Below are positions 7,813 through 15,839 of a stretch of 64,000 bases of DNA, piece by piece. A model generated the notes under the pieces. The model searched no databases. It had not been told where the DNA came from and saw nothing but the letters and a program-made list of their open reading frames with translations. Positions within the stretch are counted from its first letter, which is position 1. The number at the start of each line of letters is the position of its first letter. This DNA comes from Amycolatopsis mediterranei (GTDB lineage Bacteria; Actinomycetota; Actinomycetes; Mycobacteriales; Pseudonocardiaceae), in the NCBI RefSeq assembly GCF_026017845.1, contig NZ_CP100416.1, forward strand, positions 324,972-388,971, given 5' to 3'. The translations under genes were made by a program, and so were the position numbers.

Positions 7813-9444
7813 GTGCGGATCCTGACCGAGGCGCGTGTCCGCCGCGTGTACGCGGTGGTCGGTGAGTCCTTCCTGGAACTGCTCGACGCCCTGCAGCGGG
7901 AGCGGGAGATCACGCTGGTCTCGGCGCGCCACGACGCGGGCGCGGCGTTCATGGCGGAGGCCGAGGGGAAGCTCACCGAACGTCCCGCCGTGCTGCTCGC
8001 CAGCCGGGGGCCGAGTGCGGCGAGCCTGGCCATCGGCGTCCAAACGGCGTACCAGGACGAGACGCCGATGGTCGTGCTGCTGGAGACGCCGGCGGCCGAG
8101 CCGGTGCCGTCGTCGTCGGGGGAGCTGCCGACGTCGGACCTCACGGCCATGTTCGAGTCGATCGCCAAGTCGACATTGCGGGTGACCGATCCGGACGGGC
8201 TGCCGGGGTTGCTCGCGCACGCGCTGACGACGTCGCAGGAAGGCCGGCCGGGGCCGGTCGTGCTCGGCGTGCCCTGCGACGTCTGGGGCATGCCCTACGA
8301 CGCGGCCAAGCCGATGGCGCGGGTGCGGCCGCCGGCGTCCGGGACGCTGGGCCGTTCGGCTGACGCCGTGGCGCAACTGGTCGACGAGGCCAAGTACCCG
8401 GTCGTCATCGTCGGCGGGCGGGCGCGGTCGGCGCGGGACGAGCTGATCGCCGTCGCCGACGAGCTCGCGCTGCCCGTCTACAACGCCTTCCGGCGGCAGG
8501 ACGCCTTCCCGGAGAACCACGCCCGCTACGCCGGTCACCTGGGGCTGGGCATCCCGGCCCGGCAGCTGGACGCCCTCGAACGCGCGGACCTGGTGCTCGC
8601 GCTCGGCACCCAGCTCGACGAGGTGACCACCCAGGCCTACCGCTACCCGACCGCGCAGCAGACGCTGGTCATGGTCGGCACTGGCATCGATGTCAGCCCG
8701 AAGCGGCGGGGGCTGACGTTCCGCGTCGACTCCGAAGTCGAGCCGTTCCTGCGGGAGCTGCGGGAGGTGGCGTCGCCGCGGACGCGGCGGGCTTCGGCGG
8801 CGAACGCGGCCGTCCACACCTTCATGACCCCGCCCGACACCAGCGGGAACACCCGGGTGCACCCGGTCGACGTCGTCCGGGCGCTGCGGAAGCTGGCGCC
8901 CGAGGACACCATCGTGACCAGCGACGCGGGCAACTTCGCTCAGTTCATGCACCGCTACTGGTGCTTCACCGCGCCGCGCAGTCAGCTCGGCCCGAGCAAC
9001 GCCGCCATGGGCTACGCCGTGCCGGCCGCCGTGGCGGCGAAGCTGACCGAGCCGCGGCGGACCGTCGTGGCCATGGTCGGGGACGCCGGCACGCTGATGA
9101 CCGGCCAGGAGATCGAAACGGCCGTCCGGTACCGGGCGCCGGTGATGGTGGTCGTCTTCCAGAACGGCGTCCACGGCGCGCTCGCGATGCACCAGGCCCG
9201 CACCTACGGCCGGCTCACGGGGGTTTCGATCCCGTTGACCGACTTCGCGTCGTGGGCGCGTGGGCTCGGCGCGGCCGGGTACACCGTGGACGATCGTGAA
9301 GAGCTCGAGCCCATCATCGCCAGCGCACTGGTGCGGCAGCGGCCGTGCGTCATCGACGTGCGCACGGATCCCGACGTCGTGACCCCTGACGTGCGGATCT
9401 CGGCCCTGCTCGGCCAGGCGCGTCCGCAACCTCCCGCCCAGTAA
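7813..9444 (+). CDS. ThDP-dependent enzyme, acetolactate-synthase-like
   Basis: The 543-residue protein has the usual three domains: an N-terminal PYR domain, a central domain (about 190-330) and a C-terminal ThDP/Mg2+ domain with GDAGTLMTGQE near residue 423 and the metal ligand in VVFQNG. Relatives include acetolactate synthase, benzoylformate decarboxylase and oxalyl-CoA decarboxylase. The Glu that activates ThDP, usually in an RHE motif, appears here as Asp in SARHDAGA, which is unusual. The GTG start has only a weak ribosome site, and no better in-frame start exists upstream. The reaction cannot be named from sequence alone. Confidence 0.8.
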   Translation: MRILTEARVRRVYAVVGESFLELLDALQREREITLVSARHDAGAAFMAEAEGKLTERPAVLLASRGPSAASLAIGVQTAYQDETPMVVLLETPAAEPVPSSSGELPTSDLTAMFESIAKSTLRVTDPDGLPGLLAHALTTSQEGRPGPVVLGVPCDVWGMPYDAAKPMARVRPPASGTLGRSADAVAQLVDEAKYPVVIVGGRARSARDELIAVADELALPVYNAFRRQDAFPENHARYAGHLGLGIPARQLDALERADLVLALGTQLDEVTTQAYRYPTAQQTLVMVGTGIDVSPKRRGLTFRVDSEVEPFLRELREVASPRTRRASAANAAVHTFMTPPDTSGNTRVHPVDVVRALRKLAPEDTIVTSDAGNFAQFMHRYWCFTAPRSQLGPSNAAMGYAVPAAVAAKLTEPRRTVVAMVGDAGTLMTGQEIETAVRYRAPVMVVVFQNGVHGALAMHQARTYGRLTGVSIPLTDFASWARGLGAAGYTVDDREELEPIIASALVRQRPCVIDVRTDPDVVTPDVRISALLGQARPQPPAQ

Positions 9445-9647
9445 CGGTTTCGTTCCGGAAAAGCTGGGAATGTCGTGTGGTAGCAGGGCGTTGGCTCGGG
9501 TAACCTGGCGGTGTTCCGGTGGTGGTTCGCCGCTGAACCTTCCCGGCCGGGTCCCGGCGGGAAACAACCGGTTTCTGTCGGTGCCCCATGGCACCATCAC
9601 GGTCATGACCCGCGCAGAAGCGGGCAGGGAACGAGGGGAGTTTCGAC

Positions 9648-9821
9648 GTGACCGATCACCAGCACGCATCCGAAGCAGCGCGGAAGTCCTCCGGCGTCGT
9701 ACCGGTGCTGTTCAGCGCCAGTTCCGAGGCCCACGACGACGCGGTGGTCGCCGGTGAGCACGACACGGCGTGGCGTTCGCCGTTCACCACCGAGGGGCTG
9801 CGCCCGGCGAGTGGCGAATAG
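9648..9821 (+). CDS. Small hypothetical protein, 57 residues
   Basis: A GTG start lies seven bases after GGGAG and opens a 57-codon frame with GC-rich third positions. The product is hydrophilic, rich in Ala, Ser, Glu and His, and has no Cys or membrane segment. I do not recognise a family. The clear ribosome site is the main evidence. Confidence 0.5.
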   Translation: MTDHQHASEAARKSSGVVPVLFSASSEAHDDAVVAGEHDTAWRSPFTTEGLRPASGE

Positions 9822-9890
9822 CTCACCCCTCCCGGGTGAAGATGGCTTGTCCCTCCCGCTCAAGGTGTGCTTTACTGCTTAAGGTCTCGA

Positions 9891-10028
9891 TTTTTGTGTT
9901 CGTGTTGAGTCACGCTCGCAGAACTCAGCGGGCGTAGTGTCTCCTCGCCGAGGAAGCAAACCGTCCGGGTGATGACCCGGGACGCCGAAGTGGCTTCCTG
10001 TTTTGGTGTTACACATGGAGATCTTTTT
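9891..10028 (+). promoter_or_regulatory. Long leader of first cold-shock gene
   Basis: The sequence before the start codon has GTGTTCGTG (9896-9904) and TCACGCTCGCAGAACT (9910-9925). Both are closely matched in the leader of the second cold-shock gene (24835-24862), at a similar distance from the start. Conservation outside the coding part suggests a shared promoter or a temperature-sensitive mRNA leader. A likely -10 element lies near 9873. Confidence 0.6.
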
Positions 10029-10232
10029 ATGACTCAGGGCACTGTGAAGTGGTTCAACTCCGAGAAGGGGTTCGGCTTCATCACCCCCGACAACGGTGGC
10101 GGCGACGTCTTCGTTCACTACAGCGAGATCCAGGGTAACGGCTTCAAGAGCCTGGAAGAGAACGCTCGCGTCGAGTTCGAGATCGGCCAGGGCCAGAAGG
10201 GCCCGCAGGCCACGTCGGTCACCGTGATCTGA
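10029..10232 (+). CDS. Cold-shock protein (CspA family)
   Basis: The 67-residue protein is a single cold-shock domain. RNP1 reads KGFGFI and RNP2 reads VFVHY, with GTVKWFN before and GQGQKGPQA at the end. It binds single-stranded nucleic acid and acts as an RNA chaperone. GGAG lies seven bases before the ATG, and a strong terminator follows. A close paralogue is encoded at 24981. Confidence 0.97.
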   Translation: MTQGTVKWFNSEKGFGFITPDNGGGDVFVHYSEIQGNGFKSLEENARVEFEIGQGQKGPQATSVTVI

Positions 10233-10244
10233 CTTTGATCTTGG

Positions 10245-10282
10245 GAAAGGGCCGTCACCCGGTTGGGGTGGCGGCCCTTTTC
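10245..10282 (+). terminator. Rho-independent terminator of cold-shock gene
   Basis: A GC-rich hairpin of about 15 bp (AAAGGGCCGTCACCC paired with GGGTGGCGGCCCTTT) ends in a short T run, 13 bases after the stop. Confidence 0.85.
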
Positions 10283-10296
10283 GTAGGCTGCGCACC

Positions 10297-10512
10297 ATGA
10301 TCGAGCACGGATACGCCGTTTCCGGGATGAGCTGCGCCCAGTCGGTGACCGAAGAAATCACCGTGCTGCCCGGAGTGGCCGAAGTGGACGTCGACGTCGC
10401 GACCGGCCGCGTCTTAGTGCGCGCCGAAACGACGCTGACGGAGGACGACGTCCGGGCCGCGATCGAAGAAGCCGGCTTCACCTACGAGGGCGTCGCCGAC
10501 CTGGTCCCGTAG
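10297..10512 (+). CDS. Heavy-metal-associated (HMA) domain protein with altered metal site
   Basis: The 71-residue protein has the beta-alpha-beta-beta-alpha-beta pattern of CopZ-like copper chaperones. The metal loop is GMSCAQSV: Cys13 is present, but the second Cys of the CxxC pair is Ser16. Normal chaperones hold Cu(I) with both Cys residues, so metal binding should be weak or different. No copper ATPase gene is adjacent. It may be a degenerate chaperone or bind another ligand. Confidence 0.82.
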   Translation: MIEHGYAVSGMSCAQSVTEEITVLPGVAEVDVDVATGRVLVRAETTLTEDDVRAAIEEAGFTYEGVADLVP

Positions 10513-10714
10513 TCCGCTGCCGCGACCTCGTCCCGGTGGGTTCTTCCCCGGCGACTCCGGGGTGGACAGTCCACTGCAGATCACTGGGTGAGACGCCTGG
10601 TGTGATCTACCTCGCTCCTGTTGCGCATCACACCGCTACTGCAACGCTCTGCAACCCTTCCGTTTCGCCCGTTCACGGAGTCTCCTGTTCTCGGGTGAAA
10701 GAACGGGAGGTCAG

Positions 10715-11749
10715 GTGGGTGAAACGGTGGCGGGGATCGTCGCGAACCCCGCATCGGGGCGGGACATCCGCCGGCTGGTCGCGCAGGCGTCGGTGTTCCC
10801 CACCGCGGAAAAGGCGAACATGGTCCAGCGGCTGCTGGCGGCGTTCGCCGTCACCGGGCTCGACCGGGCCCTCGTCTCGACCGACCTGGGCGGGATTTCC
10901 GCCGCGGTCCTGCGCGCGCTCGGCCGCGGTGGCTCCTGGCCGAAGGTCGACTTCTGCGAGGACGACGCCCTCACCGGCACCGCCGCCGACACGACGAACG
11001 CCGTGCGTCGCATGGTCGAGGCCGGCGCCGGGGTCATCGTCGTCCTCGGTGGGGACGGGACCGCCCGGGTCGCCGCCGCGGCCTGCGAGGACGTGCCGCT
11101 GCTCGCCCTCTCCACCGGGACCAACAACGCCTTCCCGCAGATGCGGGAGGCGACCGTCGCCGGCCTGGCCGCCGGGCTGATCGCCACCGGGCAGATCGAT
11201 CCCGACCTCGTCACCCACCGCGTCAGCGTGCTCGAGGTCGTCACGAAAGCACGCAGGGAGATCGCGCTCGTCGACGTCTGCGTGTCGCTGAGCAGGCACA
11301 TCGGGGCGCGGGCGCTGTGGGACCCCTCGTCGCTCACCGAGCTGTACTGCACCTTCGCCGAGCCGGACGGCATCGGCCTCTCGAGCGTTCCCGGCCAACT
11401 GTGCCCCAGCCCGCGGTCGAGCCCGGACGGCGTCGCGCTGCAGCTCGGGCCGGTCGGGGAGACGCCGTACGTCGTGCACGCGCCGATCGCGCCCGGGCTC
11501 GTCCGGCCGGTCGGCGTGCGCGGCTGGGGGCTCCTGCGACCCGGCGTGCGCGTCGAACTCGCTGCCGCGGGCGGAGTCATCGCGCTCGACGGCGAGCGCG
11601 AGCTCGAGCTGAAGACCGGGGAGAGCGCGTTCGTCGAGCTCAAGCCGGACGGGCCGTGGGTCGTCGACGTGCGGGCGGCGATGGCGGAGGCGGCGCGGAA
11701 AGGACTGTTGCGCGCGGACACCGAACTGGGGAAGGAGCGCCGAAGATGA
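10715..11749 (+). CDS. acoX: AcoX-like ATP-NAD kinase family protein
   Basis: The 344-residue protein has the NAD-kinase/diacylglycerol-kinase fold. VLGGDGTARVAAA is the nucleotide-binding motif, and LALSTGTNNAFP is typical of AcoX, a protein of unclear role coded in acetoin degradation clusters. The GTG start follows AGGTCAGG. The stop overlaps the start of an E1-alpha-like gene by four bases (ATGA), supporting co-translation and the acetoin link. Confidence 0.82.
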   Translation: MGETVAGIVANPASGRDIRRLVAQASVFPTAEKANMVQRLLAAFAVTGLDRALVSTDLGGISAAVLRALGRGGSWPKVDFCEDDALTGTAADTTNAVRRMVEAGAGVIVVLGGDGTARVAAAACEDVPLLALSTGTNNAFPQMREATVAGLAAGLIATGQIDPDLVTHRVSVLEVVTKARREIALVDVCVSLSRHIGARALWDPSSLTELYCTFAEPDGIGLSSVPGQLCPSPRSSPDGVALQLGPVGETPYVVHAPIAPGLVRPVGVRGWGLLRPGVRVELAAAGGVIALDGERELELKTGESAFVELKPDGPWVVDVRAAMAEAARKGLLRADTELGKERRR

Positions 11750-12489
11750 CGGACGCCCTCCGGGGTGCGTATCGCGTGATGCGGACCATCCGAGCCGTCG
11801 AAGAGCGAGTGCGCGCGACCGGTGGCAACCGGTACGTCGGCGGGGAGGCTTTGGCCGCGGGTGTCTGTCTCCACCTCGACAGCCGTGACGCCATCGCCGG
11901 CACCCATCGCCGTCACGGGCACCGCATCGCCAAGGGCGTCGACGTCCGGGCCGTCCTGGCCGAGATCCAGCAGCACCGGCTGATCACGACGGACACCCTC
12001 GGCGGCGTCCCGCTGCTGATCTGCGGCGCCGCGATCGCCGCGAAACAGCAGGACACCGGCGGCGTCGGCGTGGCCTTCCTCGGGGACGCCCCGGGGACGA
12101 CGCTGGAGGCGCTGACCCTCGCGTCGGCCTGGCACCTGCCCGTCATCTTCGTCACGGAGAACCCCGGTTACGCCGATCGGGTGGCCGGGCTCGGTGTGCC
12201 CGGGGTCGTCATCGACGGATCCGACTTCTTCGCCGTGCACGAAGCGGCCGGAGAAGCGGTCGGCCGCGCCCGCGACGGCGGTGGCCCGACACTGCTCGAG
12301 GCCGGCTTCCCGCGGCACGTCGGCGACTGCCTCCACCGGTTCCGCACCCGTGTCACCGACAGCGGTGAGCTGCGCGAACAGGTCCTCGACGCCATCGACG
12401 CCGAAGTCGCCCAGCTCGTCGAGGACTCGGTCGCCGCGCCGAAATCCGCCCCGGACGCCCTGGAGACCGACGTCTACGTCTCGTACTGA
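11746..12489 (+). CDS. Shortened acetoin/2-oxoacid dehydrogenase E1-alpha-like protein
   Basis: The 247-residue protein resembles AcoA and pyruvate dehydrogenase E1-alpha. It keeps VMRTIRAVEERV, THRRHGHRIAKGVDVRAVLAE and the LPVIFVTEN segment. It is about 80 residues shorter than usual. The block with GKGGSMH is missing, and the ThDP motif GDGxxNQG reads GDAPGTTLE. Neither E1-beta nor E2 follows. It may be an unusual ThDP protein, a regulatory partner of AcoX, or a decaying enzyme gene. Confidence 0.75.
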   Translation: MTDALRGAYRVMRTIRAVEERVRATGGNRYVGGEALAAGVCLHLDSRDAIAGTHRRHGHRIAKGVDVRAVLAEIQQHRLITTDTLGGVPLLICGAAIAAKQQDTGGVGVAFLGDAPGTTLEALTLASAWHLPVIFVTENPGYADRVAGLGVPGVVIDGSDFFAVHEAAGEAVGRARDGGGPTLLEAGFPRHVGDCLHRFRTRVTDSGELREQVLDAIDAEVAQLVEDSVAAPKSAPDALETDVYVSY

Positions 12490-12586
12490 AGCGGGACAAA
12501 CCCGGCCCGGCCGCGACGTGCCCCACCTACCGATCATCCAGCCGAAAAGGCAGACTCCGGGGAGGCACAGCACAAGGAGCGGCGGT

Positions 12587-13849
12587 TTGGGGCAGCGAGA
12601 CCTCGAGGCAGCGTTGCCGGCCGGGGTGGATCCCCGGCGGTACGCCCGTGTCCTCGCGCAGGTGCACGAAGCAGCCCTGAACGGCCAGGCGCTGCCGAGC
12701 CGGCTGCGGCCGGTCATCGGCGCGTCTTGGCAGCGGATGCGCCGGCTGGGGCTGGACCCGGACAGCCGGGCCGCCGCGCCCGTGCTGACCTTCGAACAGC
12801 TGGAAGCGCGCCGCCGCGCGAGCGGGCTGGCCGAGGCGCTGCCGATCCTGCGCGGCGGCCTGCTCAGCCTCGCCGAGCAGGCCGCGCACATCATGGTGAT
12901 CGCCGACGCCGGTGGCGCCGTCCTCTGGCGTGACGGCAGTGCCGCGGTCCGGCGCCGCGCCGACGGGCTCGGGTTCGTCGAAGGCGTCGATTGGCAGGAG
13001 GAATCCGTCGGCACCAACGCGATCGGCACCGCGCTCGTCGCGCGCAGCCCGATCCAGGTGTACTCCGCCGAGCACTACGTCCGGACCCAGCACTCCTGGA
13101 CGTGTGCGGCCGCGCCGCTGCACGACCCGCGCGACGGCAGGCTGCTCGGCGTCGTCGACCTCTCCGGGCCTGCCTCGACCATCCACGCGACGACATTGGC
13201 GCTGGTCGACGCCGTGACGCGGCTCGCGGAGGCCCAGCTGCGCACCACCCACCTCACCGAGCTCGAACGGCTTCGCGGCTTCGCCGTCCCGGTCCTCGCG
13301 AAGGTCGGCGGCCGGGCGATGGTGGCCGACAAACACGGCTGGATCGCCGCGGCCGCCGGGCTCGCGCCGGTCGACCGGGTCGCGCTGCCCACCGGCCTCG
13401 GTCCCGGGCGAGCCTGGCTGCCCGCGTACGGCGGCTGTTCCGTCGAGCCCGTCCCCGGCGGCTGGCTGCTCCGGCTGACCGAGAACGAGGCGGCCCCGCC
13501 CACCCGCGTCGTGCTCGACCTTCGATCGCCGCGCGAGCCCGAGCTCACCGTGGCCAGTGCCGCCGGGACCTGGACGCACCGGCTCAGCCCGCGCCACGCC
13601 GAGGTGCTGTACGTGCTGGCCAGCCGGCGCGACGGCCGGTCTGCGTCCGAACTGTCGGCCGACCTGTTCGGCGACGCCGGCCGGACGGTGACCGTCCGCG
13701 CCGAGATGTCCCGGCTGCGACGGCACTTCGGCGGCATCCTCGGCGCCAAGCCGTACCGCTTCGCCGACGACGTCGAGGTGGTCGTCCGACGGCCGCCGGA
13801 CCCCGAAGCCGTGCTCCCGCACTCGCTCGCCCCGGCCATCCGCGGCTGA
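12587..13849 (+). CDS. GAF-domain transcriptional regulator, AcoR-like without AAA+ domain
   Basis: I place the start at TTG 12587, eight bases after AAGGAG. The 420-residue protein has an N-terminal AcoR-type region (SRLRPVIGASWQRMRRLGLDP) and a GAF sensor domain with WQEESVGTNAIGTALV. The C-terminal winged-helix-like region (LSPRHAEVLYVLASRRDGRS, then VRAEMSRLRRHFGG) is the likely DNA-binding part. Classical AcoR has a sigma-54 ATPase domain; its absence fits actinobacteria, which lack sigma-54. It probably controls the acoX cluster in response to a small molecule. Confidence 0.8.
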   Translation: MGQRDLEAALPAGVDPRRYARVLAQVHEAALNGQALPSRLRPVIGASWQRMRRLGLDPDSRAAAPVLTFEQLEARRRASGLAEALPILRGGLLSLAEQAAHIMVIADAGGAVLWRDGSAAVRRRADGLGFVEGVDWQEESVGTNAIGTALVARSPIQVYSAEHYVRTQHSWTCAAAPLHDPRDGRLLGVVDLSGPASTIHATTLALVDAVTRLAEAQLRTTHLTELERLRGFAVPVLAKVGGRAMVADKHGWIAAAAGLAPVDRVALPTGLGPGRAWLPAYGGCSVEPVPGGWLLRLTENEAAPPTRVVLDLRSPREPELTVASAAGTWTHRLSPRHAEVLYVLASRRDGRSASELSADLFGDAGRTVTVRAEMSRLRRHFGGILGAKPYRFADDVEVVVRRPPDPEAVLPHSLAPAIRG

Positions 13850-14304
13850 CCGCACGCCGGCCGAAAACCGCGGCCCGGCGCATTACCTTGGCGCACAAGG
13901 CGTGCAGCCCGAGGCGCGGCTGACTGAATGGTCCGATGTGGACGGTGGGCTGCGAACGGACCGGGCGAGACAGCCGGAGGCAACGCCCTCGGGTCTTTCA
14001 CCCGGACAGGTGAAGGATTCGGTCTGGCGGCCCGCGCGAGCGGCCCGCCGTCCGCGCTGACGTGCGGCCCCGAAGACGGCCACCGGCGCGTCCGGGCGGA
14101 AGTCCGGACCTGATCACCGGTGTGCGCGGGAACACGTCCGCCCAGATCACGTGCTGATGACAGCGGGTGGTGTCGGTGGCTGCGCGCGCGGCGACTCGGC
14201 TACCTTCTGCGAGTACGGCTCACAGCGAACTTTTTCGGGGGCTCCGGGTGGCCACGCCCCCGGCCTGGGGCGAGGCCCCGGATGGCAGGGGAGGAATTTC
14301 GGGG
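13850..14304. other. Non-coding stretch before glnX
   Basis: This 455-base gap has no frame with good codon bias. Short GC-rich inverted repeats occur (for example around 13955-14035), so a structured leader is possible. I could not match it to a known riboswitch consensus. The glnX operon promoter must lie here. Confidence 0.4.
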
Positions 14305-15723
14305 ATGACCAGCACTGCGACGGCCCCGGGGCCTGCGGCGCCCGCGCCGGCACCCCCACCGTCGCCACCGGACGGCCGCGACCGCACCGGGAGCCGCAGC
14401 GGCCTGCTGGGGCTGCTCGACCTGCCGGGCCAGGGGATCCGTGCGATCGTCCGATCGGCCGCGACCACCCCCGGCCGGCTCACCGTGATCGCCGTCGGGC
14501 TGGTGCTGCTGGCGCTCGTCGCCGGGCTCGTCGCGACGCTGTCGGTGCAGGACCGCGACGACACGATTTCCGGCGTCATCGACCACCGCGAGCCGCTCGC
14601 CGCCGCGTCGCAGCAGGTCTACCGCTCGCTTTCGGACGCGGACGCGACCGCCGCGAGCGCGTTCCTCTCCATCGGCACCGAGCCACCCCAGCTCCGCCAG
14701 CGCTACGAGCGGGACATCGCCGAAGCCGGCGCCGCGCTCGCGAAGGCCGCTTCCGACGCCGCGGACGTCGCCGACGCCGCCACCCCGGTCGACACGCTGA
14801 ACCAGCAGCTGCCCGTCTACACCGGGCTCGTCGAGACGGCACGGGCGAACAACCGCCTCGGCTACCCGGTCGGCGCGTCCTACCTGCGCGAGGCGTCCGA
14901 GCTGATGCGGGCGAAGCTGCTGCCCGCCGCCCAGGACCTCTACCGGGTCGACACCGAGCGGCTCATCGAAGAGCAGGACAGCGCCACCGGTTTCCCGTGG
15001 CTCGCCACGATCCTGGTGGTGGCGCTGCTGGCCGCGCTGATCGTCACCCAGGTCTACCTGACCCGGCGCACCAACCGGCTGCTCAACGTCGGGCTCGTCG
15101 TCGCGACGGCCGCCGTCGTGGTGTCGCTGCTGTGGGGCGGGGTCGCGCTGATCTTCCAGGGCAGCCTGGTCGGCAGCGGCCAGGACGACGGTTCGCACCG
15201 CGTCGACGTGCTCGTCCGCGCGCGGATCGCCGCGCTGCAGGCCCGTGCCGACGAAACGCTGACGCTGGTCGCCCGCGGCGACGGCGGCGCGTACGAGAAG
15301 GACTTCACCGCCAAGGCGGTCCAGCTGCTCGGCCAGGACGGCCAGGGCGGTCTCCTCGGCGAAGCCCGCGGCCTGATCAAAGACGGCGACGGCGCCGCGA
15401 AGGTCGAGGCCGCGTCGAAGGCCGCCGGCGACTGGCTGAAGGCCCACGGGCAGGTGCGCGACCAGGACAACGCCGGGGCGTACCAGGAAGCCGTCGACTC
15501 CGCGGTGCAGGAAGACGCGAAAGGCGGCTCGGCGCCGGCCTTCCGGCAGCTCGACGACAGCCTCCAGGCCGCGATCGACGTCGGCAGGCAGGCCTTCCTC
15601 GACGACACCCACAACGGCGACCGCGCGCTGACGCTCCTCGCACCCGGCTTGGCCGTGCTGGCGGTCGTCGCCGCGGCGGGTGTCACCATGGGGATCCGGG
15701 AGCGACTGAGGGAGTACCGGTGA
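14305..15723 (+). CDS. glnX: GlnX-like membrane protein of the PknG pathway
   Basis: The 472-residue protein has a Pro-rich cytoplasmic N-terminus, a membrane helix (about 57-78), an extracellular helical domain, two central helices (about 233-250 and 262-285), a second extracellular helical domain and a last helix near residue 450. This layout and the order glnX-glnH-pknG match the mycobacterial system, where GlnX passes the signal from the aspartate/glutamate-binding GlnH across the membrane to PknG. Start chosen at ATG 14305 after GAGGAA; the stop sits in a GTGA overlap. Confidence 0.88.
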   Translation: MTSTATAPGPAAPAPAPPPSPPDGRDRTGSRSGLLGLLDLPGQGIRAIVRSAATTPGRLTVIAVGLVLLALVAGLVATLSVQDRDDTISGVIDHREPLAAASQQVYRSLSDADATAASAFLSIGTEPPQLRQRYERDIAEAGAALAKAASDAADVADAATPVDTLNQQLPVYTGLVETARANNRLGYPVGASYLREASELMRAKLLPAAQDLYRVDTERLIEEQDSATGFPWLATILVVALLAALIVTQVYLTRRTNRLLNVGLVVATAAVVVSLLWGGVALIFQGSLVGSGQDDGSHRVDVLVRARIAALQARADETLTLVARGDGGAYEKDFTAKAVQLLGQDGQGGLLGEARGLIKDGDGAAKVEAASKAAGDWLKAHGQVRDQDNAGAYQEAVDSAVQEDAKGGSAPAFRQLDDSLQAAIDVGRQAFLDDTHNGDRALTLLAPGLAVLAVVAAAGVTMGIRERLREYR

Positions 15724-15746
15724 GCAGGCGGCGGACGGTGCTGATC

Positions 15747-15839
15747 GTTACCAATCCGACCACAGTCACGGCCGAATGGCTTCGGAGAAGCGGTTACGTG
15801 CCGCGCAGGGGTCGGCCTGCTTTTGGCCGGATTGGTAAC
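15747..15839. repeat. Long-spaced inverted repeat at the glnX/glnH junction
   Basis: GTTACCAATCCG at 15747-15758 is exactly repeated in reverse complement, CGGATTGGTAAC, at 15828-15839. With one mismatch the arms reach 15 bp. The spacer is 69 bases. The repeat brackets the chosen glnH start and could be an mRNA hairpin or an operator. Confidence 0.55.

Noticed and set aside
13850..14304. Possible riboswitch before glnX
   Set aside because: Stems are present, but I could not match conserved cores of glycine, c-di-AMP, cobalamin or SAM riboswitches.
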